A stretch of 64,000 nt of DNA from Pelistega sp. (lineage in GTDB: Bacteria > Pseudomonadota > Gammaproteobacteria > Burkholderiales > Burkholderiaceae_B). How positions within the stretch are numbered: position 1 is the first letter of the stretch; each line of letters begins with the position of its first letter. Below, piece after piece: positions 37,380 through 47,004 of the stretch. The notes under the pieces were generated by a model that worked only from the letters and a program-made list of their open reading frames with translations, ran no database searches and was not told where the DNA came from. The position numbers and the translations under genes are program-made. The stretch is taken from the NCBI GenBank assembly GCA_030538255.1, contig JAUNUI010000017.1, positions 1 through 64,000 on the forward strand, in the 5' to 3' direction.

Positions 37380-37757
37380 ATGAGTCAAACAGCAGATTTG
37401 CATATTGAAGTGGCTACGCGTTATGTGCCTGAGGAGTCTAATCCTGCACTGTCGCAGTATCTTTTTGCCTATACGATTAAAATCCGTAATTTGGGACCCG
37501 TTGCCGCACAAATTATTAGCCGCCATTGGATTATTGAAGATGGCAATAATCATGAACAGACAGTCAGTGGTCTAGGGGTGGTCGGTCAGCAGCCCTTGAT
37601 TCGCGACGGTGAGGTGTTTGAATACACGAGTGCCTGTCCTTTAACGACGCCATTTGGCACGATGCGCGGCTCCTATCATTGTGTCGGCGAGAATGGCATT
37701 CCATTCGATGTGGAAATCCCTTTATTTGTATTATCCTTACCTGAAAAATTACATTAA
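37380..37757 (+). CDS. apaG: ApaG (Co2+/Mg2+ efflux-associated) protein
   Basis: 125-residue immunoglobulin-like-fold protein of the ApaG family. Seen: RYVPEESNPALSQYLFAYTIKIRN, the basic HWIIEDGNNHEQTVSGLGVVG, and FEYTSACPLTTPFGTMRGSY. Function not settled; linked to metal tolerance and Ap4A in other bacteria. Divergent from rpe, as often in Burkholderiales, and 6 bp before mltA. Confidence 0.93.
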   Translation: MSQTADLHIEVATRYVPEESNPALSQYLFAYTIKIRNLGPVAAQIISRHWIIEDGNNHEQTVSGLGVVGQQPLIRDGEVFEYTSACPLTTPFGTMRGSYHCVGENGIPFDVEIPLFVLSLPEKLH

Positions 37758-37763
37758 GGAATA

Positions 37764-39017
37764 ATGATGAAATTACGCTTATTAAGTGTTGTTGTCTTAG
37801 GGGCGATTTTGGCGGCATGTGCCTCCAGTGAGTACGAATCAGCCCAAGAGCCTGCCGTTGATACGGTGTCCTTAACAGACCCACTGCAGGTGCCAGCATT
37901 GAGCTCGTTTAAAGCCACGCCTGCGCGTAGTTTGCAAGCGAATTATGTCGCCTCTTCGTGGTCTAATTTGCCTGGTTGGGAAGCCGATGATGGTGAGTAT
38001 TTGTGGTTAGGTCTAGTGAATAATTGCCGTGGTTTAATGCGCCCCATTTCAGGATCATTAACCATTCCTGCCCGTGCTACGCCACAAGAATGGCATGCGG
38101 TATGTCAGCAAGTGGCGAATATGGGCATGCATGTTGATGCGCAGACAGCCAAGCAGTTTATGCAAGATAATTTGCAACCGTGGTTGGTCAGCGGCCAGGG
38201 TTTAGTCACCGGCTATTATGAGCCGATTGTACGTGGCGCCCGTTCGCAAGGGGGTGTCTATCAATGGCCTATGTATGCTCCTCCCCGTGATTTATTGACG
38301 ATTGATTTAGGTGAGGTTTATCCTGAATTAGCGGGCAAGCGTATCCGTGGCAAATTAGTTGGTGATAAAGTCGTTCCTTATGATACCCGTGCTCAGATTG
38401 GCCAGCGCTCTGACAAGCCTGCGGTGATTGCTTGGTTAGATGACCCGGTAGAGGCTTTCTTCTTACAGGTGCAGGGTTCTGGGCGCGTATTACTTGAAGA
38501 TGGCTCTTCGCTGCGCTTAGCCTATGCCAACCATAATGGTCGTCCTTATTCTTCGATTGGTCGTTGGCTCGCCGACCGCGGTGAGTTAGCTTTAAACCAA
38601 GCCTCGATGCAGAATATTAAGCAGTGGGCCAAAGACAATCCAAGCCGTGTCGATGAGATGCTGAACTCAAACCAAGCGATGGTGTTCTTCCGTGAGGAGC
38701 GCATTCAAGATGCGGCCACGGGACCAAAGGGTGCTTATGGCATTCCCTTAATTGGTCAACGTGCGATTGCGGTGGACCCGACCTTCGTGCCATTAGGTAC
38801 GCCTGTGTATTTAGCTACCACCAGGCCAGGCAGTAATGAACCCTTACGTCGCTTAGTGTACGCCCAAGATACAGGTGCAGCAATTAAGGGAGCAGCACGT
38901 GCTGACTTCTATTGGGGCAGTGGTGATGAAGCTGGTCAGCAAGCCGGCCGCATGAAGCAACAAGGTACGATGTGGGTGTTATGGCCTAAGAATGCAGGGG
39001 AGCCAAGCGCGCGATGA
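37764..39017 (+). CDS. mltA: Membrane-bound lytic murein transglycosylase A
   Basis: Outer-membrane lipoprotein that cleaves glycan strands. 417 residues. Signal peptide with lipobox LAAC (about residue 20). MltA domain: GLVTGYYEPIVRGAR, RGKLVGDKVVPYDTRAQI, FFLQVQGSGRVLLEDG. 3D domain: AIAVDPTFVPLGTPVYL, AQDTGAAIKGAARADFYWG with the catalytic Asp. The end overlaps the next gene by 4 bp. Confidence 0.94.
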   Translation: MMKLRLLSVVVLGAILAACASSEYESAQEPAVDTVSLTDPLQVPALSSFKATPARSLQANYVASSWSNLPGWEADDGEYLWLGLVNNCRGLMRPISGSLTIPARATPQEWHAVCQQVANMGMHVDAQTAKQFMQDNLQPWLVSGQGLVTGYYEPIVRGARSQGGVYQWPMYAPPRDLLTIDLGEVYPELAGKRIRGKLVGDKVVPYDTRAQIGQRSDKPAVIAWLDDPVEAFFLQVQGSGRVLLEDGSSLRLAYANHNGRPYSSIGRWLADRGELALNQASMQNIKQWAKDNPSRVDEMLNSNQAMVFFREERIQDAATGPKGAYGIPLIGQRAIAVDPTFVPLGTPVYLATTRPGSNEPLRRLVYAQDTGAAIKGAARADFYWGSGDEAGQQAGRMKQQGTMWVLWPKNAGEPSAR

Positions 39018-40204
39018 AGAATTCTTATGAGGTAATTGTTTGTGGCGCAGGCATTGCGGGTATGGCCATGGCTTTAGCGCTCGGCAAGAAAGGCATTAAA
39101 GTGGCTTTGCTTGCCCCGAAATACCAAGCTAAGGCGAACTTAGGGCAGCAATATCATCCGCGTATTTATGCGATTTCTCTGGCCAGTCAACAATTGCTTG
39201 AGCGTCTCGGTATCTGGAGTATGTTACCGAGTGAGCGCCTCACCGCTGTGCAGTCTATGCAGGTGTTTGGTGATTTAGATGGGGCGATTAATTTGGATGC
39301 CTATAGCGCCGCCCATACGCAATTAGCGTGGATTGTGGAGTCGGGTGAAATTGAAGCCGCCTTGCAGAACGCTTTACGCTTTGTCGGTGTGCCTTGGATT
39401 GACGCCTCTGTGGAGTCGATGCAAGGGCCCATTGACAAACTAATGACTGTCTGCACGACAACGGGTGATAGCTATTCGGCCGATTTATTGATTGGTGCGG
39501 ATGGGGCGAACTCCGTGCTGCGTCAATCATCAGGAATTCAGCACCGAGCGCGTAGCTATGAAGCCTCAGGTCAGGTGGCTCAGCTGAATGTGGAATTGCC
39601 ACATCATAATACGGCCTATCAATGGTTTACCGAAGAAGGTATCTTGGCTTTCTTGCCCTTGCCAGATACCGATGATGGACACCAAGTCTCCATGGTGTGG
39701 TCGGCGCCGAATAGCATTGTGCAGGAAAACAAGAGTTTGAGCGCAGACGAATTGCAGCGCATCTTGCCTTTGCGATTAGCGCAATTAAGTCGTGGCCAGC
39801 TTGGTAAGATGAGTTTACGCAGTCCTTTACTAAGCTTTCCGCTGACCCTTGAGCAAAGTGATTGGGTGAGTGAAGGCGTTGCTCTGATTGGTGATGCGGC
39901 CCATCGCGTCCACCCCTTGGCAGGGCAGGGTTTGAATTTGGGGCTAGGTGATGTCGCTAGCTTGAGTCAATTGCTTGTTGAGAAAGAGAGCTTTCGAGAG
40001 TATGGCGATTTGCGCTTATTGCAACGCTATCAACGTGCCCGTATGCCAGCGATGATTGAGATGAAAATGGCTACTGACGGCTTATTTCGGCTGTTTAATC
40101 AACGCTCGCCTGGCTTAGCCTTAGTGCGTAATCTGGGTATGCAAATTAGCAATAAGATTCCACCTCTCAAGCGCTTCTTGATTCAAAAAGCCACTGGTTT
40201 ATAA
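39014..40204 (+). CDS. UbiH/UbiF/Coq6-family FAD-dependent hydroxylase
   Basis: Flavoprotein monooxygenase that probably hydroxylates the ubiquinone ring. 396 residues. N-terminal dinucleotide fold VVCGAGIAGMAMALALG, family motif IGADGANSVLRQ, and FAD motif VALIGDAAHRVHPLAGQGLNLGLGD. Which ring position is modified cannot be told. Starts in the mltA stop (ATGA). Confidence 0.9.
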   Translation: MKNSYEVIVCGAGIAGMAMALALGKKGIKVALLAPKYQAKANLGQQYHPRIYAISLASQQLLERLGIWSMLPSERLTAVQSMQVFGDLDGAINLDAYSAAHTQLAWIVESGEIEAALQNALRFVGVPWIDASVESMQGPIDKLMTVCTTTGDSYSADLLIGADGANSVLRQSSGIQHRARSYEASGQVAQLNVELPHHNTAYQWFTEEGILAFLPLPDTDDGHQVSMVWSAPNSIVQENKSLSADELQRILPLRLAQLSRGQLGKMSLRSPLLSFPLTLEQSDWVSEGVALIGDAAHRVHPLAGQGLNLGLGDVASLSQLLVEKESFREYGDLRLLQRYQRARMPAMIEMKMATDGLFRLFNQRSPGLALVRNLGMQISNKIPPLKRFLIQKATGL

Positions 40205-40376
40205 GTCCTGAGCTGATTCAAGATACTGGAAAGAGATACTGGAAAGAGGGGCAGAGTCACGCTGTGACGGGGCGCAAATAACGATGTTTTAGCACTTGGC
40301 TCACTGAGCTCTCGGTTTTGCTTGTTTTTTTACGTGGTAAACTAGTGTCTTCTTTGTGAAGACCAATAGGTCAATT

Positions 40377-41099
40377 ATGAATTTTATGAAAAAAGCTTTA
40401 CTTACGCTCAGTCTCGCTGCTAGTCATGCATTCTTGTTAGCACCAGCGCATGCTGATCAAGCGACTGATGCGATTAAGCAAAAATTAGAATCACAGTTTG
40501 AGATGCGTATCGAAAGCATTCAGAAGACGACGTATGCTGAGCTGTATGAGGTTGTTACGGACGAGACTATTCTGTATACGGATGCTAAGGCTTCGTTTCT
40601 GATGGCAGGTACCTTGGTTGAGACCGACCCTTATAAAGATGTCACGGCTGAGCGCATGAAAGAAATTTCTGCCAAAACCTTCGCCAACTTGCCTCTCGAT
40701 AAGGCTATTACCTGGACTAAGGGGGCTGGCACACATAAGATTGTGACTTTCGAAGATCCTAATTGTACTTATTGCCGTCGCCTCTATAAAGAATTGCAAG
40801 CTTTGCCTGATGTCACTGTGTATACCTTTATGTTGCCGATTTTGTCGGCTGATTCACGCAAGAAAGTCAGTAATATTTGGTGCTCTGAAAATAAGTACCA
40901 GACTTGGAATGCGTGGATGAGTGATAGTGTGGTTCCAGCGGATGTGAAGGCGTGTGATGACGAGCCAACAGCAGAGCTCTTAGCATTAAGCCGTAAGTTG
41001 GAAGTGCGTGGCACGCCTGTGATTCTTTTTGCCAATGGTGAACGCTTTAATGGTTACGTGCCAGGTGAGACGATTAAAAAGGCCTTAGCTGAGAAATAA
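40377..41099 (+). CDS. dsbC: Thiol:disulfide interchange protein DsbC
   Basis: Periplasmic disulfide isomerase. About 240 residues from ATG 40377; a GTG at 40356 is also in frame but lacks support. Signal peptide ends at PAHA. Dimerisation domain follows (ESQFEMRIESIQKT), then a thioredoxin fold with active site NCTYC and the cis-Pro loop VRGTPVILFANG. A second cysteine pair (IWCSEN, KACDDE) matches the structural disulfide of DsbC. Confidence 0.92.
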   Translation: MNFMKKALLTLSLAASHAFLLAPAHADQATDAIKQKLESQFEMRIESIQKTTYAELYEVVTDETILYTDAKASFLMAGTLVETDPYKDVTAERMKEISAKTFANLPLDKAITWTKGAGTHKIVTFEDPNCTYCRRLYKELQALPDVTVYTFMLPILSADSRKKVSNIWCSENKYQTWNAWMSDSVVPADVKACDDEPTAELLALSRKLEVRGTPVILFANGERFNGYVPGETIKKALAEK

Positions 41100-41148
41100 G
41101 ATTAATGGGCTAGGGCTGAAGTAAGCTAAGAGATGGGACTGGGCAAAC

Positions 41149-42162
41149 TTGATGGAATCTTCCTTATCGGCTGAGTTGGTGGCAGTATTAGTGGCGGTCA
41201 CCCAAGGACAACCTAGAGTGCTGACGACGCATTGCGCCAGTGCTTTGCCAGCGGGCCCTTTGCAGAGTTCCCATCGCTCCTTACAGAACGGTTTGCGGCA
41301 GTGGGTGGAGGAGCAAACCAGGCATGAACTGGGGTATGTAGAGCAACTCTATACCTTTGCTGATAAAGGGCGCTTTTATGCCTCGGGTGAGCGGGTTATT
41401 TCCGTGAGTTATTTAGCGCTCACTCTCGAAACAGCGGTAGAGAAAGTGGCCGAAGTCGGTTGGCAAGATTGGTACCGCTACTTTCCGTGGGAAGACTGTC
41501 GACAAGGCATGCCCGCGGTATTAACCCAAGCGCTTATTCCTGCCTTAAAACAATGGGTCCAGCAAGATTCAGCCCATCAACATCTGCGCTGGCAGCGTAT
41601 TACGAACGCTTTTGGTCTTGAAGGTTCGACCTGGAACGAAGATATGGTGCTACAGCGCTATGAGTTGCTGTATGAGGCAGGCTTAGTAGCTGAAGCAGCG
41701 CGTGAGCAGCAGGACTCCTTATCAAGTGCTGCTTCCATGGAATCCACGCACAATGAAATCCATGCGCAGCAGATCGCGTTGCGAGAAGGTCATACGCAGC
41801 AGATCGCGATGCGCGAAGATGTATCAGGCTTAGCGATGCGCTATGATCATCGCCGTATTTTAGCCACGGGCATTGCGCGCCTACGTGCCAAGATTAAGTA
41901 TCGTCCAGTCATGTTTGAGCTTATGCCCGATGAGTTTACCTTATTACAATTACAACAAACCGTTGAGGCCATTGCGGGGCGCGGCTTGCATAAGCAGAAT
42001 TTTCGTCGCTTGATAGAACAACAAAATTTGGTTGAAGAGACTGGGTCGATGGGGGCGAGTACAACAGGGCGACCCGCCAAATTGTTCCGCTTTAAGCGTG
42101 ATGTCATCCAAGAACGTGCGATTGCAGGGACTAAGTTACCATTAGCTAAACAAGCGCGTTAA
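41149..42162 (+). CDS. nrtR: NrtR-like Nudix-related transcriptional regulator of NAD synthesis
   Basis: 337 residues. The N-terminal Nudix-like domain aligns by pattern (LPAGPL..., then EQLYTFADKGRF), but the catalytic Nudix box is degenerate: the expected Glu-rich REVxEE segment is replaced by LRQWVEEQTRHEL. It is therefore probably a ligand sensor, not a hydrolase. The C-terminal winged helix is typical (IRLRAKIKYRP-like segment, FRRLIEQQNLVEETG, GRPAKLFRF). A segment around residues 185-225 (repeat HxQQIAxRE) is an insert. It lies directly upstream of nadC, whose promoter holds a palindrome. Confidence 0.78.
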   Translation: MMESSLSAELVAVLVAVTQGQPRVLTTHCASALPAGPLQSSHRSLQNGLRQWVEEQTRHELGYVEQLYTFADKGRFYASGERVISVSYLALTLETAVEKVAEVGWQDWYRYFPWEDCRQGMPAVLTQALIPALKQWVQQDSAHQHLRWQRITNAFGLEGSTWNEDMVLQRYELLYEAGLVAEAAREQQDSLSSAASMESTHNEIHAQQIALREGHTQQIAMREDVSGLAMRYDHRRILATGIARLRAKIKYRPVMFELMPDEFTLLQLQQTVEAIAGRGLHKQNFRRLIEQQNLVEETGSMGASTTGRPAKLFRFKRDVIQERAIAGTKLPLAKQAR

Positions 42163-42230
42163 ATTCTATTATGGCTAAATAAGCACGCTAAGTTCTATTT
42201 TCGCATGGCTAAACAAGCACGTTAATTCTA
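42143..42230. repeat. Three imperfect copies of the nrtR 3' end
   Basis: A 25-28-nt unit starting ggctaaa(c/t)aagc occurs at 42143 (inside the gene, including its stop), 42172 and 42206. The later copies differ at a few positions. Same kind of event as after DUF484. Confidence 0.75.
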
Positions 42231-42419
42231 GTTTCTTCTGGTTAACGGCAGGAGATAGGCCTAGCGTGACAAGTGGCATCCTGCTCCGAGAAGCTAAGCT
42301 GATTGACGCAGTTGTGTCCTGAATTGTGGCATAAGTACCGCATGGGTTCTCTCTCCCTTTAAATTGAGAAGATATCTCGATGCTGCTATGCTATGTGAGT
42401 ATTCAACAACAATAAGCAT

Positions 42420-42458
42420 GTCTTATAGTAGATGACAATGAGAAGTCATATATAAGAC
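42420..42458. promoter_or_regulatory. Long inverted repeat upstream of the nadC promoter
   Basis: GTCTTATA (42420-42427) and TATAAGAC (42451-42458) are exact inverted copies, with GATGAC and GTCAT forming a second inner pair. It ends 2 bp before the nadC -35 and so could be an operator or activator site. No T-run follows, so it is not a terminator. Confidence 0.45.
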
Positions 42459-42460
42459 AC

Positions 42461-42495
42461 TTGACTTTTTACTTATGCTCAAATATAGTATAAGT
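42461..42495 (+). promoter_or_regulatory. nadC promoter with overlapping palindrome (candidate NrtR operator)
   Basis: TTGACT (42461-42466), 17 bp, TATAGT (42484-42489) is a strong sigma-70 promoter. ACTTATGCT (42471-42479) and AGTATAAGT (42487-42495) form a near-perfect inverted repeat (one mismatch per 9-bp arm) covering the spacer and -10. Binding there would block RNA polymerase. The adjacent NrtR-like gene is the obvious candidate; the pairing of regulator and site is inferred. Confidence 0.7.
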
Positions 42496-42591
42496 GTATT
42501 TAGACGTCGCAAACTTAACATTAGCTTTAAGCGCTAATGCATTTCATGCGACGCGTTTTTTTACTCTTTTAATACTCAATTTGAGCATATT

Positions 42592-43455
42592 ATGAATCAG
42601 AAGATTTCTACTGTCCCTCCGTTAGCACAGGTTCTAATTGAGCCTTTAGTGCGCGCAGCATTGGCTGAGGACTTGGGTCGTGCGGGTGATATTACGAGTG
42701 ATGCGATCATTCCTAGCACCACTCAAGCCGAGTTGTTTTTAGTTGCACGTAAGCCTGGTGTCTTGGCAGGTTTGGATTTGGCCCGCTTAGCCTTTTTCTT
42801 ACTTGATCCATCAGTGCAGTTCGAGCCACTGCTAGAAGATGGGGCGCGTCTGCAGGTAGGCAGTCGTATTGCACGGGTGTCGGGCTCGGCGCGAGTCTTG
42901 CTCTGTGCGGAGCGCACGGCCTTAAATTTTCTATGCCACTTAAGTGGGATTGCGAGTGCGACGGCGTCAATTGCTGACCGTATTGCGCAGTGGGATTGTA
43001 AGGTGACATGTACGCGTAAAACTACGCCTATGCTGCGCGCGGTTGAGAAATATGCGGTACGTGTGGGTGGCGGTTGTAATCATCGCTTTGGACTGGATGA
43101 TGCGGTCCTTATTAAAGATAATCATATTGCGATTGCGGGTAGTTTGGCGCTGGCGGTTGAGCGAGCGCGTGCGGCGATTGGTCATATGGTCAAGATTGAA
43201 GTGGAAGTAGATACGCTGGCGCAATTGGATGAGGCCTTGGCTATCGGGGTTGATGTGATTCTGCTCGACAATATGGATATCGCCACCTTAAGTGAAGCAG
43301 TACGACGTATTGATGGTCGGGCGATGAGTGAGGCCAGCGGTGGTGTGACGCCCGATACGGTAGAGCAGATTGCTGCCACGGGTGTGAATCGCATTGCGAT
43401 TGGTTGGATTACGCATAGCGCGCCGATCTTGGATATCGGTTTTGATGTGCTTTAA
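42592..43455 (+). CDS. nadC: Nicotinate-nucleotide pyrophosphorylase (quinolinate phosphoribosyltransferase)
   Basis: De novo NAD synthesis: quinolinate plus PRPP to nicotinate mononucleotide. 287 residues. Motifs: EDLGRAGDITSDAI, ERTALNFLCHLSGIAS, CTRKTTPMLRAVEKYAVRVGGG with the substrate-binding basic residues, DAVLIKDNHI, IEVEVDTLAQLDEAL and EASGGVTPDTV. nadA and nadB are not in the window. Own strong promoter. Confidence 0.96.
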   Translation: MNQKISTVPPLAQVLIEPLVRAALAEDLGRAGDITSDAIIPSTTQAELFLVARKPGVLAGLDLARLAFFLLDPSVQFEPLLEDGARLQVGSRIARVSGSARVLLCAERTALNFLCHLSGIASATASIADRIAQWDCKVTCTRKTTPMLRAVEKYAVRVGGGCNHRFGLDDAVLIKDNHIAIAGSLALAVERARAAIGHMVKIEVEVDTLAQLDEALAIGVDVILLDNMDIATLSEAVRRIDGRAMSEASGGVTPDTVEQIAATGVNRIAIGWITHSAPILDIGFDVL

Positions 43456-43503
43456 ACATTGAAGTTGGGCTGCTTTGCGGCAGCTGAAATTTAGGATTGA
43501 CTA

Positions 43504-44535
43504 ATGAAAACTCAGGCTTTTCGAATTGGCTTAATGGTTGTGCTGCTAAGCCTTATTACGGCACTTGCATGGCGGGTGGATGTAAGAGCGGCAGCTGCAA
43601 CTGGGCAATCACTTGATGTAAAGGGCTCTGCTGGTGTGGAGCAGAGTTTCCCAGTAAAGCCGATTACCATTGTGGTGACGTTTCCGCCAGGTGGTGGCAC
43701 TGATTTATTGGCGCGTAAGTTAGCGCTTGAATTGGAAAAGCAATGGCAAACACCGATAATCGTCGAAAACAAGCCAGGTGCAAGTGGCAATATCGGTTCC
43801 CGCTATGTCGCTGAAAGTGCGGCTGATGGGTATACCTTATTGATGGTGAATAGTTCGTTTGCAATTAATCCTGGGGTGTATAAGCAGCTAGATTTTGATC
43901 CTAAGAAGGATTTCGTGCCGATTATGAATGTGGCTTGGATTCCTTCGCTGCTCGTTGTCGGGGAGCAGAGCCCAGTGAGTAATTTAGCGCAGGCCTTGCA
44001 GCAAAAGCAAGCTGGCTCGGTGGCTTTTGCCTCGTGTGGTAATGGTACGCCACAGCACTTGGCTGGAGAGATGCTAGCTGAGCGCACGGGTGAGCGCCTT
44101 TTGCATATCCCTTATAAAGGTTGCGCGCCAGCCTTAACGGATATTATGGCTTCACAAGTGCCCATAGGCTTTGTGACGATTTCGAGCGCCATGAGTTTTG
44201 TCCAAAGCGGTAAGCTCAAGCCAATCGCCGTGACCTCACCGCAACGTAGTCCTATTATGCCTGAGGTGCCCACCTTGATGGAGCTTGGTATTGAGGATTA
44301 TGAACTGGATCAGTGGCATGGTTTATTGGCGCCTGCTAATACGCCTGATGCGGTTGTGACGCAGTTGAATCAGGCCTTAAGCAAAATTATGCAACAAGAA
44401 CATATTCAAACAGAGTTAAAGGGCTTGGGTTACACACCGGCGCAGAGTACGGTGCAAGAGTTCACGCAAATTATTCATGCCGATATTGATCGCTTTGCCA
44501 ATTTGACGCATCGTGTTGGTTTAGAGGTGAACTAA
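43504..44535 (+). CDS. Bug-family (TctC-like) periplasmic binding protein
   Basis: Substrate-binding protein of the tripartite tricarboxylate transporter family, greatly expanded in Burkholderiales. 343 residues. A signal peptide ends near VRAAA; the mature protein has PITIVVTFPPGGGTDLLAR, IVENKPGASGNIGSRYVA and the hinge GLLAPANTPDAVV. No TctAB membrane genes nearby, as usual for orphan Bug genes. Ligand unknown (carboxylate, amide or vitamin-like). 48 bp after nadC; a role for a nicotinate-like ligand is speculative. Confidence 0.9.
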   Translation: MKTQAFRIGLMVVLLSLITALAWRVDVRAAAATGQSLDVKGSAGVEQSFPVKPITIVVTFPPGGGTDLLARKLALELEKQWQTPIIVENKPGASGNIGSRYVAESAADGYTLLMVNSSFAINPGVYKQLDFDPKKDFVPIMNVAWIPSLLVVGEQSPVSNLAQALQQKQAGSVAFASCGNGTPQHLAGEMLAERTGERLLHIPYKGCAPALTDIMASQVPIGFVTISSAMSFVQSGKLKPIAVTSPQRSPIMPEVPTLMELGIEDYELDQWHGLLAPANTPDAVVTQLNQALSKIMQQEHIQTELKGLGYTPAQSTVQEFTQIIHADIDRFANLTHRVGLEVN

Positions 44536-44599
44536 GATAGTGAGCTGTGTTGGTACGTGAATTGAGGAGTCTTACTTACCAACTTGATTTAGAGTTAAA

Positions 44600-45331
44600 C
44601 TAATAAGGCTGGCGGCTAAATGGATGGCGCAATAGCGCTTGGATGGAATGAACTTTCACGTCAACATAACTCGGACGCCCATCATACTTGGCGCTGAAGG
44701 GAGTGCCTCGGTGAAAGATATGCGCGCAACGCATCCCAATTTGTTTGGCGCTCTTTAAGTTCTTTAAGGTATCTTCAACCAGCGTCACCTGCTCAGGCTT
44801 GCATTGCAGTTGATGGATCATCTGCTGCATGAGTTTGAGTGAGGGCTTGGGGTAATAATTTCCCTGCAACATCATCTGGTCAATGGCACATATTCCGGCA
44901 AAACAATGTTCAATATTAAGTGTCTGTAAGACGGTACGGGCATAGCTATATGGGGCATTGGTAAAGACATACTTAATGCCAGGTGTGGCCGTTAATAGGG
45001 CGGCTAAATGAGGCTCAGGTTTCACATAGCTTGCCACATCAAAGTCATGACTCATATGCAAGAACTCAGTAGCATCAACTCCGTGGTGCCGTTGCATACC
45101 AATCATGGTAGCGCCATAACGTTCCCAGTATTTTTGGCGTAGCTTGGTTGCCGCATCAAAATCAATCGATAGTGCACGCATTACGGCCCGTGTCATGCTC
45201 TGATCAATCTGCTGAAAAATTGCATGCGAGGCATCGTGTAAGGTGTTATCCAAGTCAAACAGCCACACGCGAGGATGATCTCGCAGTGTGGCGTGTTGTG
45301 GTAGAGGTTTGATGAGCTTAGAGTGGCGCAT
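44600..45331 (-). CDS. HAD-IA hydrolase, probable pyrimidine 5'-nucleotidase
   Basis: 243 residues. Motif I VWLFDLDNTLHDA, the cap with QIDQSMTRAVMRALSID, motif II YVFTNAPYSY, motif III around PKPSLKLM, and motif IV TLVEDTLKNLKSAKQIG. The family resembles yeast Sdt1/Phm8 pyrimidine nucleotidases. It precedes argB in many betaproteobacteria, here after argB on the minus strand. Exact substrate not determinable. Confidence 0.85.
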   Translation of the reverse strand: MRHSKLIKPLPQHATLRDHPRVWLFDLDNTLHDASHAIFQQIDQSMTRAVMRALSIDFDAATKLRQKYWERYGATMIGMQRHHGVDATEFLHMSHDFDVASYVKPEPHLAALLTATPGIKYVFTNAPYSYARTVLQTLNIEHCFAGICAIDQMMLQGNYYPKPSLKLMQQMIHQLQCKPEQVTLVEDTLKNLKSAKQIGMRCAHIFHRGTPFSAKYDGRPSYVDVKVHSIQALLRHPFSRQPY

Positions 45332-45430
45332 GACAACGTAGTGACTTTAGTTTTGGCTCTGCTACTTGGACCTCTTAAAAAGCTTAGGTACCTTAATAGG
45401 ATTAGGGCTTTTAAAAAGGTTTAGGCAAGA

Positions 45431-46353
<923 letters not shown>

Positions 46354-46507
46354 TCAAAAGAGTGCTGGTTCAAGGTGGGCAATATCAAAATAAAGCGAAA
46401 TCAAGGTAGAGCGAAATCAATTTGGGGGTAAATCAACCTTGGGCTAAGATCAAAGTAAAGCTAAATCAAGGTTGGGGTAATTCTTATTGGGGCATGCGTA
46501 TGCTCGC

Positions 46508-47002
46508 TTATTTTTGCGCTAAGGTTTTCTCAAGGGTTTGAATAAATTCAGCTTTATCGTACTTGCCAATATAACGCTTAACAATATTGCCTTGGCGGTC
46601 GATTAAAAAGGCGACTGGCGTAAAGCGAATATCCCCGAATTCCTTAGAGAGTGTATTAGATTTATCATGAATGACGGTAAACGGCAAGGGGAAGGTGTCG
46701 CTAAATTTCTGCAATGCAGTGGGATCGTCATAAGACATGGCAACACCTAAGGTTTCATAGCCTTGGTCTTTGTAGGTTTGATAGTAGTTAACGGTATCAG
46801 GCATCTGTGCAACACAGGTGACGCAGGTAGTGGCCCAGAATTTGACCAATACGACTTTGCCCTTCAGTTGTTCAGAACTGCCCTGAACACCGGCAATTGA
46901 GGTGTAGTCGTACTCAGGTTTCTCGCCTTGACTAAAAATCGCAAAATACGCACCCGCAATGATGATGAGTAGTGCGGTGAATGGAATTAATAACTTATTC
47001 AT
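46508..47002 (-). CDS. TlpA-like thioredoxin/peroxiredoxin family protein
   Basis: 164 residues with one N-terminal membrane anchor (LIPFTALLIIIAGAYFAI) and a periplasmic thioredoxin fold. Active site WATTCVTC, followed by AQMPDTV and the cis-Pro region RFTPVAFLIDRQGNIVKRYIG. Probably a thiol reductase for periplasmic proteins or cytochrome c maturation; partner unknown. It starts 2 bp after dolP ends, so it is part of that unit. Confidence 0.85.
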   Translation of the reverse strand: MNKLLIPFTALLIIIAGAYFAIFSQGEKPEYDYTSIAGVQGSSEQLKGKVVLVKFWATTCVTCVAQMPDTVNYYQTYKDQGYETLGVAMSYDDPTALQKFSDTFPLPFTVIHDKSNTLSKEFGDIRFTPVAFLIDRQGNIVKRYIGKYDKAEFIQTLEKTLAQK

Positions 47003-47004
47003 CT

